Shown: positions 1 to 7,300 of the stretch, one piece after another | Position numbering within the stretch: the stretch's first letter is position 1 | Layout: every line of letters begins with the position of its first letter | Assembly: GCA_964599375.1 (NCBI GenBank) | Contig: CAZREW010000008.1 | Location: 1-64,000, forward strand | Length of the DNA stretch: 64,000 bases | Origin: JAUWCL01 sp964599375 | GTDB lineage: Bacteria; Krumholzibacteriota; Krumholzibacteriia; Krumholzibacteriales; Krumholzibacteriaceae | Direction: 5' to 3' | Made by a program: the position numbers and the translations under genes | Notes under the pieces: generated by a model | Told to the model about the DNA's origin: nothing | Database searches by the model: none | What the model saw: the letters and a program-made list of their open reading frames with translations, nothing else

Positions 1-16
1 TAGCTGCATCTAAATG

Positions 17-58
17 ATGTCATGACGTCTTGACATTATGATGCTATAGTGCTATAAT
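17..58 (+). promoter_or_regulatory. Sigma70 promoter and dyad operator of the toxin-antitoxin operon
   Basis: A consensus -35 TTGACA (30-35) and consensus -10 TATAAT (53-58) are separated by exactly 17 bp. The -35 box lies inside a dyad: ATGTCA (17-22) is the perfect inverted repeat of TGACAT (31-36), and the 8-bp palindrome GTCATGAC (19-26) overlaps its left arm. Ribbon-helix-helix antitoxins usually repress their own operon through such repeats, so this is the likely operator (inference). Transcription should start near 65, giving a leader of only about 14 nt that is mostly the Shine-Dalgarno sequence. Confidence 0.8.
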
Positions 59-78
59 TGCTTATGGAGGTGATTTCC

Positions 79-312
79 ATGAGTGAGGCTACAAAGCGTT
101 CGACAATCTACTTTAAACCAAGACTTCATCGTGCACTCCGTATTAAGGCTGCGGAAACACAGCGCAGTGTCTCAGATCTGGTGAATGAAGCGGTCCAAAT
201 TGCTCTTCGCGAGGACGCGGAGGATCTTTCAACTTTTGAAGAAAGAGCTAAAGAGCCCACGTTGACCTATGAGGCGTTGCTCAAGGACCTGAAAGCCCAT
301 GGGAAAATATAA
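79..312 (+). CDS. Ribbon-helix-helix antitoxin (CopG/RelB-like)
   Basis: This 77-residue protein is a probable antitoxin that binds the RelE-like toxin encoded next and represses the shared promoter. Residues 9-45 fit a ribbon-helix-helix fold: a short strand (RSTIYFKPRLH) followed by two helices containing RIKAAETQRSVSDLVNEA. The acidic C-terminal third would wrap around the toxin. The ATG at 79 is chosen because GGAGGTGA (66-73) lies 5 nt upstream; the in-frame TTG at 58 overlaps the -10 box and the ATG at 64 has no Shine-Dalgarno. The gene overlaps the toxin start by 14 nt, as is usual for these pairs. The family call rests on fold pattern and context. Confidence 0.82.
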   Translation: MSEATKRSTIYFKPRLHRALRIKAAETQRSVSDLVNEAVQIALREDAEDLSTFEERAKEPTLTYEALLKDLKAHGKI

Positions 313-562
313 CCTGGTTTTCAAGAAGTCAGTGGCCAAGGACCTTCGCTCAATGCCGAAAAAGGATGTCGCTCGGATTCTGAAATGCATTGAAGCTCTA
401 TCTGATGATCCACGCGGCCCGGGTTGTGAGAAGTTATCGGGACAGGAAAGGTATCGGGTACGGCAAGGTGTCTATCGCATCATATATGAAATAGTGGATG
501 ATAAACTTGTTGTCGTGGTGGTGAGGGTTGGTCATAGGGGTGCTGTATACAGGAGCAGCTAA
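299..562 (+). CDS. RelE/ParE-superfamily toxin
   Basis: An 87-residue basic protein with the size and layout of RelE-type mRNA interferases. The N-terminus YNLVFKKSVAKDLRSMP is a typical first strand and helix, followed by LSGQERYRVRQGVYRIIYEI, the central strand motif of the family, and a C-terminal strand with VVRVGHRGAVY. RelE-like members cleave mRNA in the ribosomal A site, while ParE-like members poison gyrase. The conserved R-x-R-x-G-x-Y-R-I-I-Y pattern and the terminal GHR-x-x-VY favour the RelE side. The start overlaps the antitoxin by 14 nt, implying translational coupling, and a terminator follows 43 bp after the stop. Confidence 0.85.
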   Translation: MGKYNLVFKKSVAKDLRSMPKKDVARILKCIEALSDDPRGPGCEKLSGQERYRVRQGVYRIIYEIVDDKLVVVVVRVGHRGAVYRSS

Positions 563-604
563 CACTTATGAGGCTTACCGCTGTCAACAGATAAAGTGAT
601 CCAT

Positions 605-638
605 AGACCGACGACTCTGTCGCCGGTCTTCTTTATTT
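605..638 (+). terminator. Rho-independent terminator of the toxin-antitoxin operon
   Basis: AGACCG (605-610) pairs with CGGTCT (624-629) and CGAC (612-615) pairs with GTCG (619-622). One A/C mismatch interrupts the stem and the loop is TCT. The T-rich tail TTCTTTATTT (629-638) follows directly, giving a normal intrinsic terminator for the plus strand. Confidence 0.75.
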
Positions 639-795
639 GATCAAAGGACTGTATCCCATCTTTAGTTTCATAAGCACGGGTCAGGGCAGCACCCTGCACC
701 AAACACCTATCGAGGTTCCGGGTCCATCGATGATGGACCTGCAAAGAACGGACTTTGCGACCTAGAAACACATCTGTTCCCTCATACCGGACCAG

Positions 796-985
796 TCAAA
801 GGCAATGGCTGAGCGACATCATCACTCTCCAGTTAGTCACAGGCTCGGGGGAGGAGCAGGATACATATTCCGTTGATCTAATGTGACAGGAGCGAAGCAG
901 CCATCCAATCAATCGCCCGGTTGCAGCCTGAAGTACCCCAAGTACCTGTCTGTTTCGACTGCCCGGCGCCTTCGCGCCGGACTCA
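796..985 (-). pseudogene. Remnant of IS3-family transposase OrfB, frameshifted
   Basis: Just past the orfA stop, the -1 frame reads LLSPARRRRAVET, the usual N-terminal start of the OrfB product, and stops after about 26 codons. The reading continues in another frame with RQVLGVLQAATGRLIGW and RSTEYVSCSSPEPV, which resemble the family's VR-x-LGVSERRACR-x-IG and RST-x-RY segments, then stops at 796. Only about 60 codons of similarity remain, and the DDE catalytic domain is missing. The assignment comes from remembered family consensus and would need a translated search to confirm. Confidence 0.6.
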
Positions 986-1261
986 GAAGTTTCCCCGGGA
1001 CGCCTCCTTGAGTATCTCGATATCAAGTGCCTGCTCGGCCACAAGCTTCTTCAGCCTCGAGTTCTCCTTCTCCAGCGCTTTGAGCTTCCTCGCCTGGTCG
1101 ATCTCAAGCCCACCATACTCTTTTCTCCACCTGTAATAGGTATTCTGGCTCACTCCTAGCTGCCGGCAGATCTCAGGCACTGGGCAGCCTTGAGCAGAGA
1201 GAACCTCTGCCTCTCGAAGTTTGGTGATGATCTGCTCGGCAGAATACCGCTTCCTGGACAT
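983..1261 (-). CDS. IS3-family transposase OrfA
   Basis: This 92-residue protein is the DNA-binding subunit of an IS3-family transposase. The N-terminus MSRKRYSAEQIITKLREAE and the helix-turn-helix around PEICRQLGVSQNTYYRWRKE (residues 28-47) are diagnostic. They are followed by a leucine-zipper-like stretch (KALEKENSRLKKLVAEQALD) that mediates dimer formation. In intact elements a -1 frameshift near the end of orfA makes an OrfAB fusion, and the orfB reading frame here does begin one base back, at LLSPARRRRAVE. Because orfB is destroyed, OrfA can at most bind DNA. A candidate promoter lies between the IS end and the ATG. Confidence 0.88.
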   Translation of the reverse strand: MSRKRYSAEQIITKLREAEVLSAQGCPVPEICRQLGVSQNTYYRWRKEYGGLEIDQARKLKALEKENSRLKKLVAEQALDIEILKEASRGNF

Positions 1262-1288
1262 GAAAATACCCCCTCGTTTTGACTCCAG

Positions 1289-1294
1289 ATTATA
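1289..1294 (-). promoter_or_regulatory. -10 box of the IS element promoter
   Basis: On the minus strand 1294-1289 reads TATAAT, preceded by GG, 28 nt upstream of the orfA ATG and within the 70 bp between the IS end and the gene. The -35 region (near 1313-1318) has only a poor match. Confidence 0.45.
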
Positions 1295-1572
1295 CCACTA
1301 ATATCTGGATCCGTTTCAGGGGGGCAGGTCACTCTTTGGATGAGCGATTAACGGTTCCATTAGGTACCGGGCCACTCCGGAAGGGTCGTAAGAGGTGGGG
1401 GGGAGTCATCTGCCGGAAGACAGGGGGTTGCAACCGCTAAAATCACCGATTTCCGCCAAAGGCTGTCCAGGGCCGTCCCGCCAACGGGATTGACAAAAAT
1501 CGAAATTCCTATAGAACCATGCCGGGGATCCTCATGACCGACGGCCGGGGGCCGCGCGTATCGATTGAGCGC

Positions 1573-2796
1573 CTACTTACCGTCCAGGTCGCCCAGGGCC
1601 ACGGCGGTACAGCTGGAGAGAGAACCGGGCGGGCTCACGTCCCGACCTTCCCACGTGTGTCCGGTCCCCAGGTTGAGGTATATGCGATTGACGTTTCCGA
1701 AGCTGACCACGAAGGCGTCCAGGTCGCCGTCCCCGTCGAGGTCCCCCAGGACCACGCCCTCACAGGCATGGTAGTCCTCTACGACATCCACGGTGGTGAG
1801 CGAGCAGACCGGCGATCCGTTATACAGGTACACGGTGTTCAGGTACACACTGGGGGGATCACCATTGTGGATCACGAAGATGTCCGGATCCAGGTCCCCG
1901 TCGAGGTCCCCAAGGGCCACGCCCCGGGTTTCGCCGTGATCGTCCAGCCCGAATGCGAAGTCGAGCCCGCCGCCGCCATCGCCGTACAGCAGCATGGCGC
2001 CGGTCACCCCCTCGTAAGTGGATTCGTAGTGGCCGATGACGGCATCCCGGAAGCCATCGAGATTCATATCCGCCATGGCCACGGAGGTGCCCATGACCAG
2101 CCCCCAGGGGCCGATGTCGACAGCATGTCCGGTGAACGTACCGGTGCCCGCGAAGCTCATCTCGTAGATGCGCACGGGCTCGTACCAGTTGATCACCAGG
2201 GCGTCCGGATCCACGCCCCCCATCAATACCACGGCCTGGCTCTTTTCCTTGTCGTCGGTGACGTCGTAGATGGTGAACGAGAGAAGTCCGTCGCCGTCAA
2301 CGTCGCCCTCGTTCAGGTACACTTTATTGATCCCGCCCTTGCGGTCCATCCCTTCATTGACGACAAAGGCGTCCAGATCGCCGTCCCCGTCGAGGTCCCC
2401 CAGTGCCACGCCGCGGCCGATGTCCTGTTCCGTGCTGACATCGTATCCGCTGAACGTCCCGGTGCCGTCGTTGATGTACACGCGGTTGCGGTTGTAGTTA
2501 CCCACGAAGGCATCGAGGTCGCCGTCCCCGTCGAGGTCCCCCAGTGCCACGGCCCGGCTGTAGTCCGCACTGCTCGAGCCGTCGCTGCTCGCCGTGACAT
2601 CATTGACGGTGAACGAACCGTGACCGTCGTTCAGGTACACCTGGTTGTACTGGCCGTAGTTGACCACGAAGGCGTCAAGGTGGGACACCGACGGCTTTTT
2701 CTTGGTATCCGTCGGCTCTGTCGGCTGAGAGCACTGGACCAGCAGCACCGCTGCCGATCCGGCCAGCACGAGCATTACAATCTTTCCCCTGTTCAT
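1573..2796 (-). CDS. FG-GAP/VCBS repeat lipoprotein, probably truncated at the C-terminus
   Basis: A 407-residue secreted protein of unknown role. MNRGKIVMLVLAGSAAVLLVQC is a lipoprotein signal ending in Cys22, although Gln at -1 is atypical. After a Thr/Lys-rich linker, the chain is a series of FG-GAP/VCBS-type units built around GDLDGDGDLDAFV, whose DxDxDG loops bind calcium in known families; such proteins form beta-propellers. The ATG at 2796 is chosen because minus-strand GGGGAGG lies about 9 nt upstream. The protein ends at VALGDLDGK, exactly where a further GDGDLDAFV would be expected, so the 3' end looks cut by a deletion or premature stop. A good promoter lies upstream at 2942-2970. 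The long plus-strand reading frame over this gene is an artefact of the repeats. Confidence 0.8.
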   Translation of the reverse strand: MNRGKIVMLVLAGSAAVLLVQCSQPTEPTDTKKKPSVSHLDAFVVNYGQYNQVYLNDGHGSFTVNDVTASSDGSSSADYSRAVALGDLDGDGDLDAFVGNYNRNRVYINDGTGTFSGYDVSTEQDIGRGVALGDLDGDGDLDAFVVNEGMDRKGGINKVYLNEGDVDGDGLLSFTIYDVTDDKEKSQAVVLMGGVDPDALVINWYEPVRIYEMSFAGTGTFTGHAVDIGPWGLVMGTSVAMADMNLDGFRDAVIGHYESTYEGVTGAMLLYGDGGGGLDFAFGLDDHGETRGVALGDLDGDLDPDIFVIHNGDPPSVYLNTVYLYNGSPVCSLTTVDVVEDYHACEGVVLGDLDGDGDLDAFVVSFGNVNRIYLNLGTGHTWEGRDVSPPGSLSSCTAVALGDLDGK

Positions 2797-2941
2797 GCGG
2801 GTATGCCTCCCCATGTATGGTGTCCGACCGTCGACCCGGCAGGATGTGAGCATGCCGGCGCGCGATCAATGGAAAGCCCGCCTGCGCGCGATGCCCGCGC
2901 CCGGCCGGCTGGAATGAAAACGTAATGTCCCTAATGGGCAC

Positions 2942-2970
2942 AGTCTACGGGAAAGCAGATCGCCTGTCAA
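2942..2970 (-). promoter_or_regulatory. Sigma70 promoter of the FG-GAP lipoprotein gene
   Basis: On the minus strand TTGACA (2970-2965) is followed after exactly 17 bp by TAGACT (2947-2942). Transcription would start near 2935, leaving a leader of about 140 nt before the ATG at 2796. No clear hairpin was seen in that leader. Confidence 0.6.
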
Positions 2971-3029
2971 GTCTGCCCGCGCGCAGGATGAGGACCCGCA
3001 GCGAAGGGCACGACCGGCGAGGACCGTGC

Positions 3030-3131
3030 TCACCGCACGAGGATCAGATTCCTCGAGATCGTCGCCGCGCCCGCCCGCAGGAAGCAGAAATAGACCCCCG
3101 CGGTATCTTCCGGTCTTCTAATGGTGGTCAT
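3030..3131 (-). pseudogene. Remnant of a FlgD-like C-terminal sorting domain
   Basis: The minus-strand frame ending at TGA 3032-3030 reads TAGVYFCFLRAGAATISRNLILVR, then stops. This is the last two beta-strands of a FlgD-like / Por-type C-terminal sorting domain, the same signature that ends the protein at 6457-7248 (ASGVFYYRMTAGKATITKKLVLMR). It is in a different frame from the GEVED sequence just upstream and overlaps its last codons. The simplest reading is that one gene once encoded GEVED plus sorting domain, and that a deletion removed the middle and broke the frame. Confidence 0.6.
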
Positions 3132-3645
3132 TCTTACCCTTTTTCTTGATGACCTCGAAGTAGGAGATCTGATAATCCTCGACCTCTCCGAACACGCTCT
3201 CGCCGTTGGCGCTCGCGTCGGGATCGCAGTACGAGAGCACGCCTCTCGTCCAGAGTTTCTCCTTGAAGAACTCGAGCCCTCCGCAATGGGCGGTGAAGGT
3301 GGAAGCCTCGGGAACCTTGAACCAGGTGAGGTACCAGATCTCGAGACACGGGTAATTGTTCGGGAAAAACCTCTTCAGATTCAGACTCGAATTGATGACC
3401 TGTTCGTTCTTCTCCCAGTCGCTGTTCATGTTCCAGTCGACAAAGAACGCGAGATCGAGGTCCTGGTCGAAGTCCTCGGCGGTGCGCTGCGACGGAAGGG
3501 GGATTCGGATCCTCCAGATGATGAAGATCTTCATCTTCGGCACCCAGTTCTTGGGCCCCGGCTCGAAACGAGGCGGGAAGCACTCGAGCCCGCCGCTGAG
3601 CCGGAATTCGCCTGATTTCAGCCAGGTATCGACATCGACCTTCAC
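3118..3645 (-). pseudogene. GEVED-domain secreted protein fragment
   Basis: About 175 residues resemble the GEVED domain found in large secreted proteins of Bacteroidetes and related groups: a central FFVDWNMNSDW (family form DWN-x-DGDF) and the signature GEVEDYQISYFEVI near the end. The only possible start in this frame is a GTG at 3645 without a Shine-Dalgarno. The frame stays open upstream to a stop at 3859-3861 with protein-like sequence (NPCTSGSGCAPDGLRASAH) but no start or signal peptide. With the out-of-frame sorting tail just downstream, this points to a gene that has lost both ends. Base composition is lower in GC than the fibre genes to the right. Confidence 0.6.
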
Positions 3646-4107
3646 GTGCGCGGATGCACGCAGGCCGTCTGGCGCGCAGCCGCTTCCGGATGTACACGGA
3701 TTCAGCGATTGATCTATCGGATGGTATCGGATGGTCGCCCCCCGCTGTGCAGGCGGCGGAACAGGCGCGCGAAGTCGGGGCGGCGAGGTCTGTCCTGAAG
3801 ACAGAAAGGGCAGGAACAGCGTCCCTCGTGGTAGATGCGGGATCCCCTGATGTCCGGCTCACGAGGGGCGGATGCACGAGCAAGGATGCGGATGCAGCCG
3901 TCCTGACCACTCGATCTTTCGACTTCTGCGCCCGTCCCCACCATGGCCCGCGCCGGCCGGAAGAGCGGATCGTGTCATGGATTCCGGTCCGGTCGGACCG
4001 CTTCCCCTCGGAACGGCGCAATTGCACCACAGCGGCGGGGACGCGTCAAGGAGCGGCGACAGATATCCGCATGTCCCGCGATGACTGACTGATACATTCG
4101 ATATCTC
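3646..4107. other. Gap without an intact gene
   Basis: This stretch contains open but start-less extensions of the decayed GEVED gene up to about 3858 and only shadow reading frames on the plus strand. No RNA gene or recognisable protein motif was found. Its right end leads into the promoter of the surface-fibre operon. Confidence 0.4.
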
Positions 4108-4136
4108 TTGTCATCGCATAGTAGTTATGGGATAAT
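4108..4136 (+). promoter_or_regulatory. Sigma70 promoter of the surface-fibre operon
   Basis: TTGTCA (4108-4113) and GATAAT (4131-4136) are each one base from consensus and are separated by 17 bp. The expected start near 4143 gives a leader of about 48 nt before the ATG at 4191. It is the only good promoter found for the three genes that follow. Confidence 0.65.
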
Positions 4137-4190
4137 CCGCTCAAGCAGCTCACACCCATCCGAATCACCAGCTCTAACCTGGAGGTGCCC

Positions 4191-6362
4191 ATGAGACTCC
4201 TTCCGGCACTCATTGTTATCGCCGTCCTGTGCCTCTGTTCACTCCCCGCCGCGGGGCAGATCCCGCAGATGCTGAACTACCAGGGTGCGCTGATCGACGC
4301 CGGCGGCGCGGTCGTCGACGACGGCGACTACAGCATGACATTCAGCCTCTACGACGTCTCCGCAGGCGGGACGGCCCTGTGGACAGAGACGCAGACAGTC
4401 GCCGTCGCCAAGGGGATCTTCAACGTGATCCTCGGGAGCAGCGAGCCCCTCGATCTCGACTTCGACGCGCAGTACTGGCTCGGGATCTCCGTCGCCGGCG
4501 AGGCCGAGCTGACCCCGCGTATCGAGCTGACCGCGGCAGCATATTCGCTCTCCTCGATGAACGTCTTCGGGAACGCCAACGTCTTCCCCTCGAGCGGGTA
4601 CGTCGGCGTCGGCACGACCAGCCCCTCGGGACCGCTCCAGGTAGAGGCCGGCACCGCTCCCCAGGTGGCGATCAGGGGCGGCACGGCGAATCCGCTGTAC
4701 TCGAGCATCTACGTGCAGGCGTACGACACGGGGGCGAGCCCGGGCTTCGGGTATATCCGCGGATCGATGGTGGCCCATCACTACGTAGACTCGAACGGGA
4801 CCTGGCGCCTCAGGGTCGGCGCCGCCCCGCGCATATACGTCGAATCGCTCGGCGACGTGGGGATCGGCGTCGCCGATCCGCTCGAATGCCTCGACGTCGA
4901 CGGCGCGATCCGCATCGGCGCGGCGAAGGGCGAGAACGCGGGGACGATCCGCTTCACCGGCTCCGACTTCGAGGGGTACGACGGGAGCGAGTGGAAATCG
5001 CTGACCGCCGAGGGGGGCGGCGCGGAGCTTCCTGCCGGGACGACCGGACAGACTCTGCGCCACAACGGCTCGACCTGGGAGGCGGTCCAGTCGCTCTACA
5101 ACGCCGGCACCAACATCGGTATCGGCACGACGAGCCCCTCGGCGCATCTCGACGTGATGGGGGCGGGGACGCAGAAGATAAAGGTCGAGACGACATCGGC
5201 GACCGGCGCGGCGGTGCTCGGCCTCGAGTCGACGGCCGGGGCGAACGACAACTTCAACATAGCCAAGTACGGCCCCTCGGCGGCGGGGACGATCGCCGGC
5301 ATACCCACCGCGAACCTCTCGATCGCACTCACCGGAGCCGACGCCGGCGACCTGCTGCTCGGGACGACCAGGTTTCACAAAGTGCATATCGCGACAGGGG
5401 GGGTCGAACGGATGTGCGTCGACGGAAGCGACCTCTATCTGCGCAACTCGTCCGGTGAGACGGGGATGCTGTTCTGGACCAGTCCGTACGGCCACAATTT
5501 CTTCCTGTACGACGACGAGGGCACCGTGCCGTGCGCCATGGAATCGGATTCCGACGGCGAGGGGGGGGAGATGATAATCTTCGGCGAGAACTCGTCGTAC
5601 ACGCACTACTTCGAGGTCGATGGCAACTACAACGGGACGAACAGCCCCCGCGTCTCGATCCGCGGGGAATCGGAGGCGCACTTCGATATGAGCGAGACCG
5701 GAAACGCCTCGGTCATCCTGCCGTGGGAATCGATCGCGGCATCGGAGATCTGGAACGACCCGGGAGTCGCCTCGTACTCCGAGGGGGTGGATTACATCGC
5801 GCTCACGGGAGGCGGGAATTTCGACCTCCTCGGGCTGCGGACCCTCTTCGCCCCGACGAGCTACGGGTACGCGCTCGTGATGGGCACGGCGCAGGTCCGC
5901 GTATCGCATAACAACGGCACAAGCTCCTCCGCGTCGTTCGGTGTCTCCGACGACATGAGCTCTTTTCCGGATAACCAGGACGTGAACGTGGCGATCCCGT
6001 CCGGCGCGGCCACAGGCCTGTACGATTTACCGGTGACGGTGCACGGTCTGTTCCGCATCCTGAGTGATTCGGTCCCCTTCTATCTGCTCGGCCAGGAGAA
6101 CTCCGGCACGTTCACCGTATTCGACGTCCAGCTGACGATCGTCTTCGTGCAGGATACCTACGGCACTGTCCAAGAGACGCTCGCGGGCCCGGAAAACATA
6201 TCGGACGACGATGCGCGGCCCCGTACCTGGAGCTCGGCCGACATCGAGCGCGAGCGGATAGAGTCGATGCGGGCGAACAACGAGCGGATGCAGCGCGAGA
6301 TAGACGAGCTCCGCGCCGAGGTGGAGCGGATCAAGACGAGGTCGGATGACGGCGGGCGATGA
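4191..6362 (+). CDS. Secreted fibre-like surface protein (paralogue 1) with C-terminal coiled coil
   Basis: A 723-residue exported protein. MRLLPALIVIAVLCLCSLPAAGQ is a signal peptide. Residues 25-115 hold a conserved N-terminal module (NYQGALIDAGG, YSMTFSLYDVSAGGTALW, AAAYSLSSMN). It is followed by beta-rich repeats of the phage tail-fibre/adhesin-head kind (GVGTTSP, GIGTTSPSAHLDV). Residues 288-381 are nearly identical to the paralogue at 7301. A jelly-roll-like domain spans roughly 526-656, and the chain ends in a charged coiled coil (682-720, IESMRANNERMQREIDELRAEVERI), suggesting a trimer. No membrane anchor or peptidase S74 chaperone motif was seen. The ATG at 4191 is preceded by GGAGG. 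The fibre role is inferred from domain architecture; ligand and partners are unknown. Confidence 0.72.
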   Translation: MRLLPALIVIAVLCLCSLPAAGQIPQMLNYQGALIDAGGAVVDDGDYSMTFSLYDVSAGGTALWTETQTVAVAKGIFNVILGSSEPLDLDFDAQYWLGISVAGEAELTPRIELTAAAYSLSSMNVFGNANVFPSSGYVGVGTTSPSGPLQVEAGTAPQVAIRGGTANPLYSSIYVQAYDTGASPGFGYIRGSMVAHHYVDSNGTWRLRVGAAPRIYVESLGDVGIGVADPLECLDVDGAIRIGAAKGENAGTIRFTGSDFEGYDGSEWKSLTAEGGGAELPAGTTGQTLRHNGSTWEAVQSLYNAGTNIGIGTTSPSAHLDVMGAGTQKIKVETTSATGAAVLGLESTAGANDNFNIAKYGPSAAGTIAGIPTANLSIALTGADAGDLLLGTTRFHKVHIATGGVERMCVDGSDLYLRNSSGETGMLFWTSPYGHNFFLYDDEGTVPCAMESDSDGEGGEMIIFGENSSYTHYFEVDGNYNGTNSPRVSIRGESEAHFDMSETGNASVILPWESIAASEIWNDPGVASYSEGVDYIALTGGGNFDLLGLRTLFAPTSYGYALVMGTAQVRVSHNNGTSSSASFGVSDDMSSFPDNQDVNVAIPSGAATGLYDLPVTVHGLFRILSDSVPFYLLGQENSGTFTVFDVQLTIVFVQDTYGTVQETLAGPENISDDDARPRTWSSADIERERIESMRANNERMQREIDELRAEVERIKTRSDDGGR

Positions 6363-6456
6363 CCGATGAAGGTTTTTCCGCTTGTTGAATTAGAACGGAT
6401 GGGGGACACTGTCTCCATCCACACCAGAAGGGTATTCGATCACCGAGGAGGTTTCG

Positions 6457-7248
6457 ATGAGACCCATCACACGGATCGGGACGCTGGCCGCCGCATTGCT
6501 GCTCCTGCCGGCCGCACTGCCCGCCCAGTACCAGGTCCGCCAAGGCATCTTCTCCGCCGGCGGCGGGATACAGTCGGGGAGCAACTTCGTCTGGTCCACC
6601 GCCGGGCAGGGGGCGATCGGGATCAGCACGGGGAACTACGTCGTCAAGTCGGGGTTCTGGTACATCGCCGACCTCTCCTCGGCCGTCGAGGTGGCGATCA
6701 CCGCCTTCCACGTCGAGTACGACGGCGAGGCGGTGACGGTCAGCTGGGATATCGCCGCCGACGCGCCGCTGGCGGGGTTCAACGTCTACCGCGCCGAGGG
6801 CGACACGCGCCAGTTCGAGCGGCTCAACGAGCTCCCGCTCGATCCGGCCGCGGCGCGCGCGTACCGCGACGCGACGGCCATGCCGGGGCGCACGTACGAC
6901 TACCGGCTCGGCGCGCTCGACCGCGGCGGGGAGACCTTCTCTATCGAGATGCGGATCGAGCTTCCCGCGATGCCGCTGACCCTGTTCCAGAACGTGCCCA
7001 ATCCGTTCAATCCCTCGACGAGGATCTCGTTCTTCCTCCCCGATCCCGACCATGTGCGGATCGAGATCTTCGACGTCTCGGGGCGGCGGATCGCCGTGCC
7101 GGTCGACGGCCGGTACGGGGCGGGGCGCCACTCCGTCCACTGGAACGGAACGAACACGGCGGGCGGCGCCGTAGCCTCGGGGGTCTTCTACTACCGCATG
7201 ACCGCCGGGAAGGCGACGATCACGAAGAAGCTCGTGCTCATGAGATGA
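6457..7248 (+). CDS. Secreted protein with Fn3-like region and FlgD-like C-terminal sorting domain
   Basis: A 263-residue exported protein. The signal peptide ends near LLLPAALPAQ. Residues 25-68 match a motif common in secreted proteins of related phyla (SAGGGIQSGSNFVWSTAGQGAIG ending in GFWY in outline). Residues 78-170 resemble a fibronectin type III module (VSWDIAADAPLAGFNVYRAE). The last 85 residues form a FlgD-Ig-like type IX-type sorting domain (LFQNVPNPFNPSTRISF, VRIEIFDVSGR, GVFYYRMTAGKATITKKLVLMR). In organisms with type IX secretion this tail directs export and anchoring; whether that system exists here cannot be seen. The ATG follows GGAGG. It sits between two fibre paralogues and probably shares their operon. 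Confidence 0.75.
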   Translation: MRPITRIGTLAAALLLLPAALPAQYQVRQGIFSAGGGIQSGSNFVWSTAGQGAIGISTGNYVVKSGFWYIADLSSAVEVAITAFHVEYDGEAVTVSWDIAADAPLAGFNVYRAEGDTRQFERLNELPLDPAAARAYRDATAMPGRTYDYRLGALDRGGETFSIEMRIELPAMPLTLFQNVPNPFNPSTRISFFLPDPDHVRIEIFDVSGRRIAVPVDGRYGAGRHSVHWNGTNTAGGAVASGVFYYRMTAGKATITKKLVLMR

Positions 7249-7300
7249 CCGCATGTGGGAAGATACGACAGCTGACGGATTCAGTGAAAGGAACGGACAG

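Larger units (their letters stand above)
796..1331 (-). mobile_element. Decayed IS3-family insertion sequence, one end visible
   Basis: The element reads leftwards. Its upstream end is the GGGGGGCAGGTCA at 1319-1331, which on the minus strand is TGACCTGCCCCCC, a typical IS3-family terminal inverted repeat starting with TG. Inside lie an intact-looking orfA and a broken stub of orfB. No matching right end was found between 563 and 800, so most of orfB (normally about 270-290 codons) and the other terminus are gone. The element is almost certainly immobile on its own. Confidence 0.7.

Noticed and set aside
721..739. Perfect 8-bp hairpin GGTCCATC-GAT-GATGGACC
   Set aside because: It has no T-run on either strand and no nearby gene end that needs a terminator; it is not recognisable as an attachment site or IS end.
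1490..1515. TTGACA and TATAGA as a promoter
   Set aside because: The spacing is only 14 bp and no real gene follows on the plus strand.
1519..2925. A 468-codon open frame on the plus strand
   Set aside because: It is antisense to the FG-GAP gene and its repetitive V-P-V-E-V-P-Q composition comes from the DNA repeats. The minus strand has a lipoprotein signal, Shine-Dalgarno, promoter and known repeat motif.
3134..4030. Minus-strand open frame of 298 codons
   Set aside because: Arg-rich with no motif; it runs in another frame over the GEVED sequence, which has recognisable domain features.
4239..5909. Long antisense open frame (556 codons) under the first fibre gene
   Set aside because: It is Arg/Gly/Asp-rich without any domain and arises from GC-rich third positions of the real gene.
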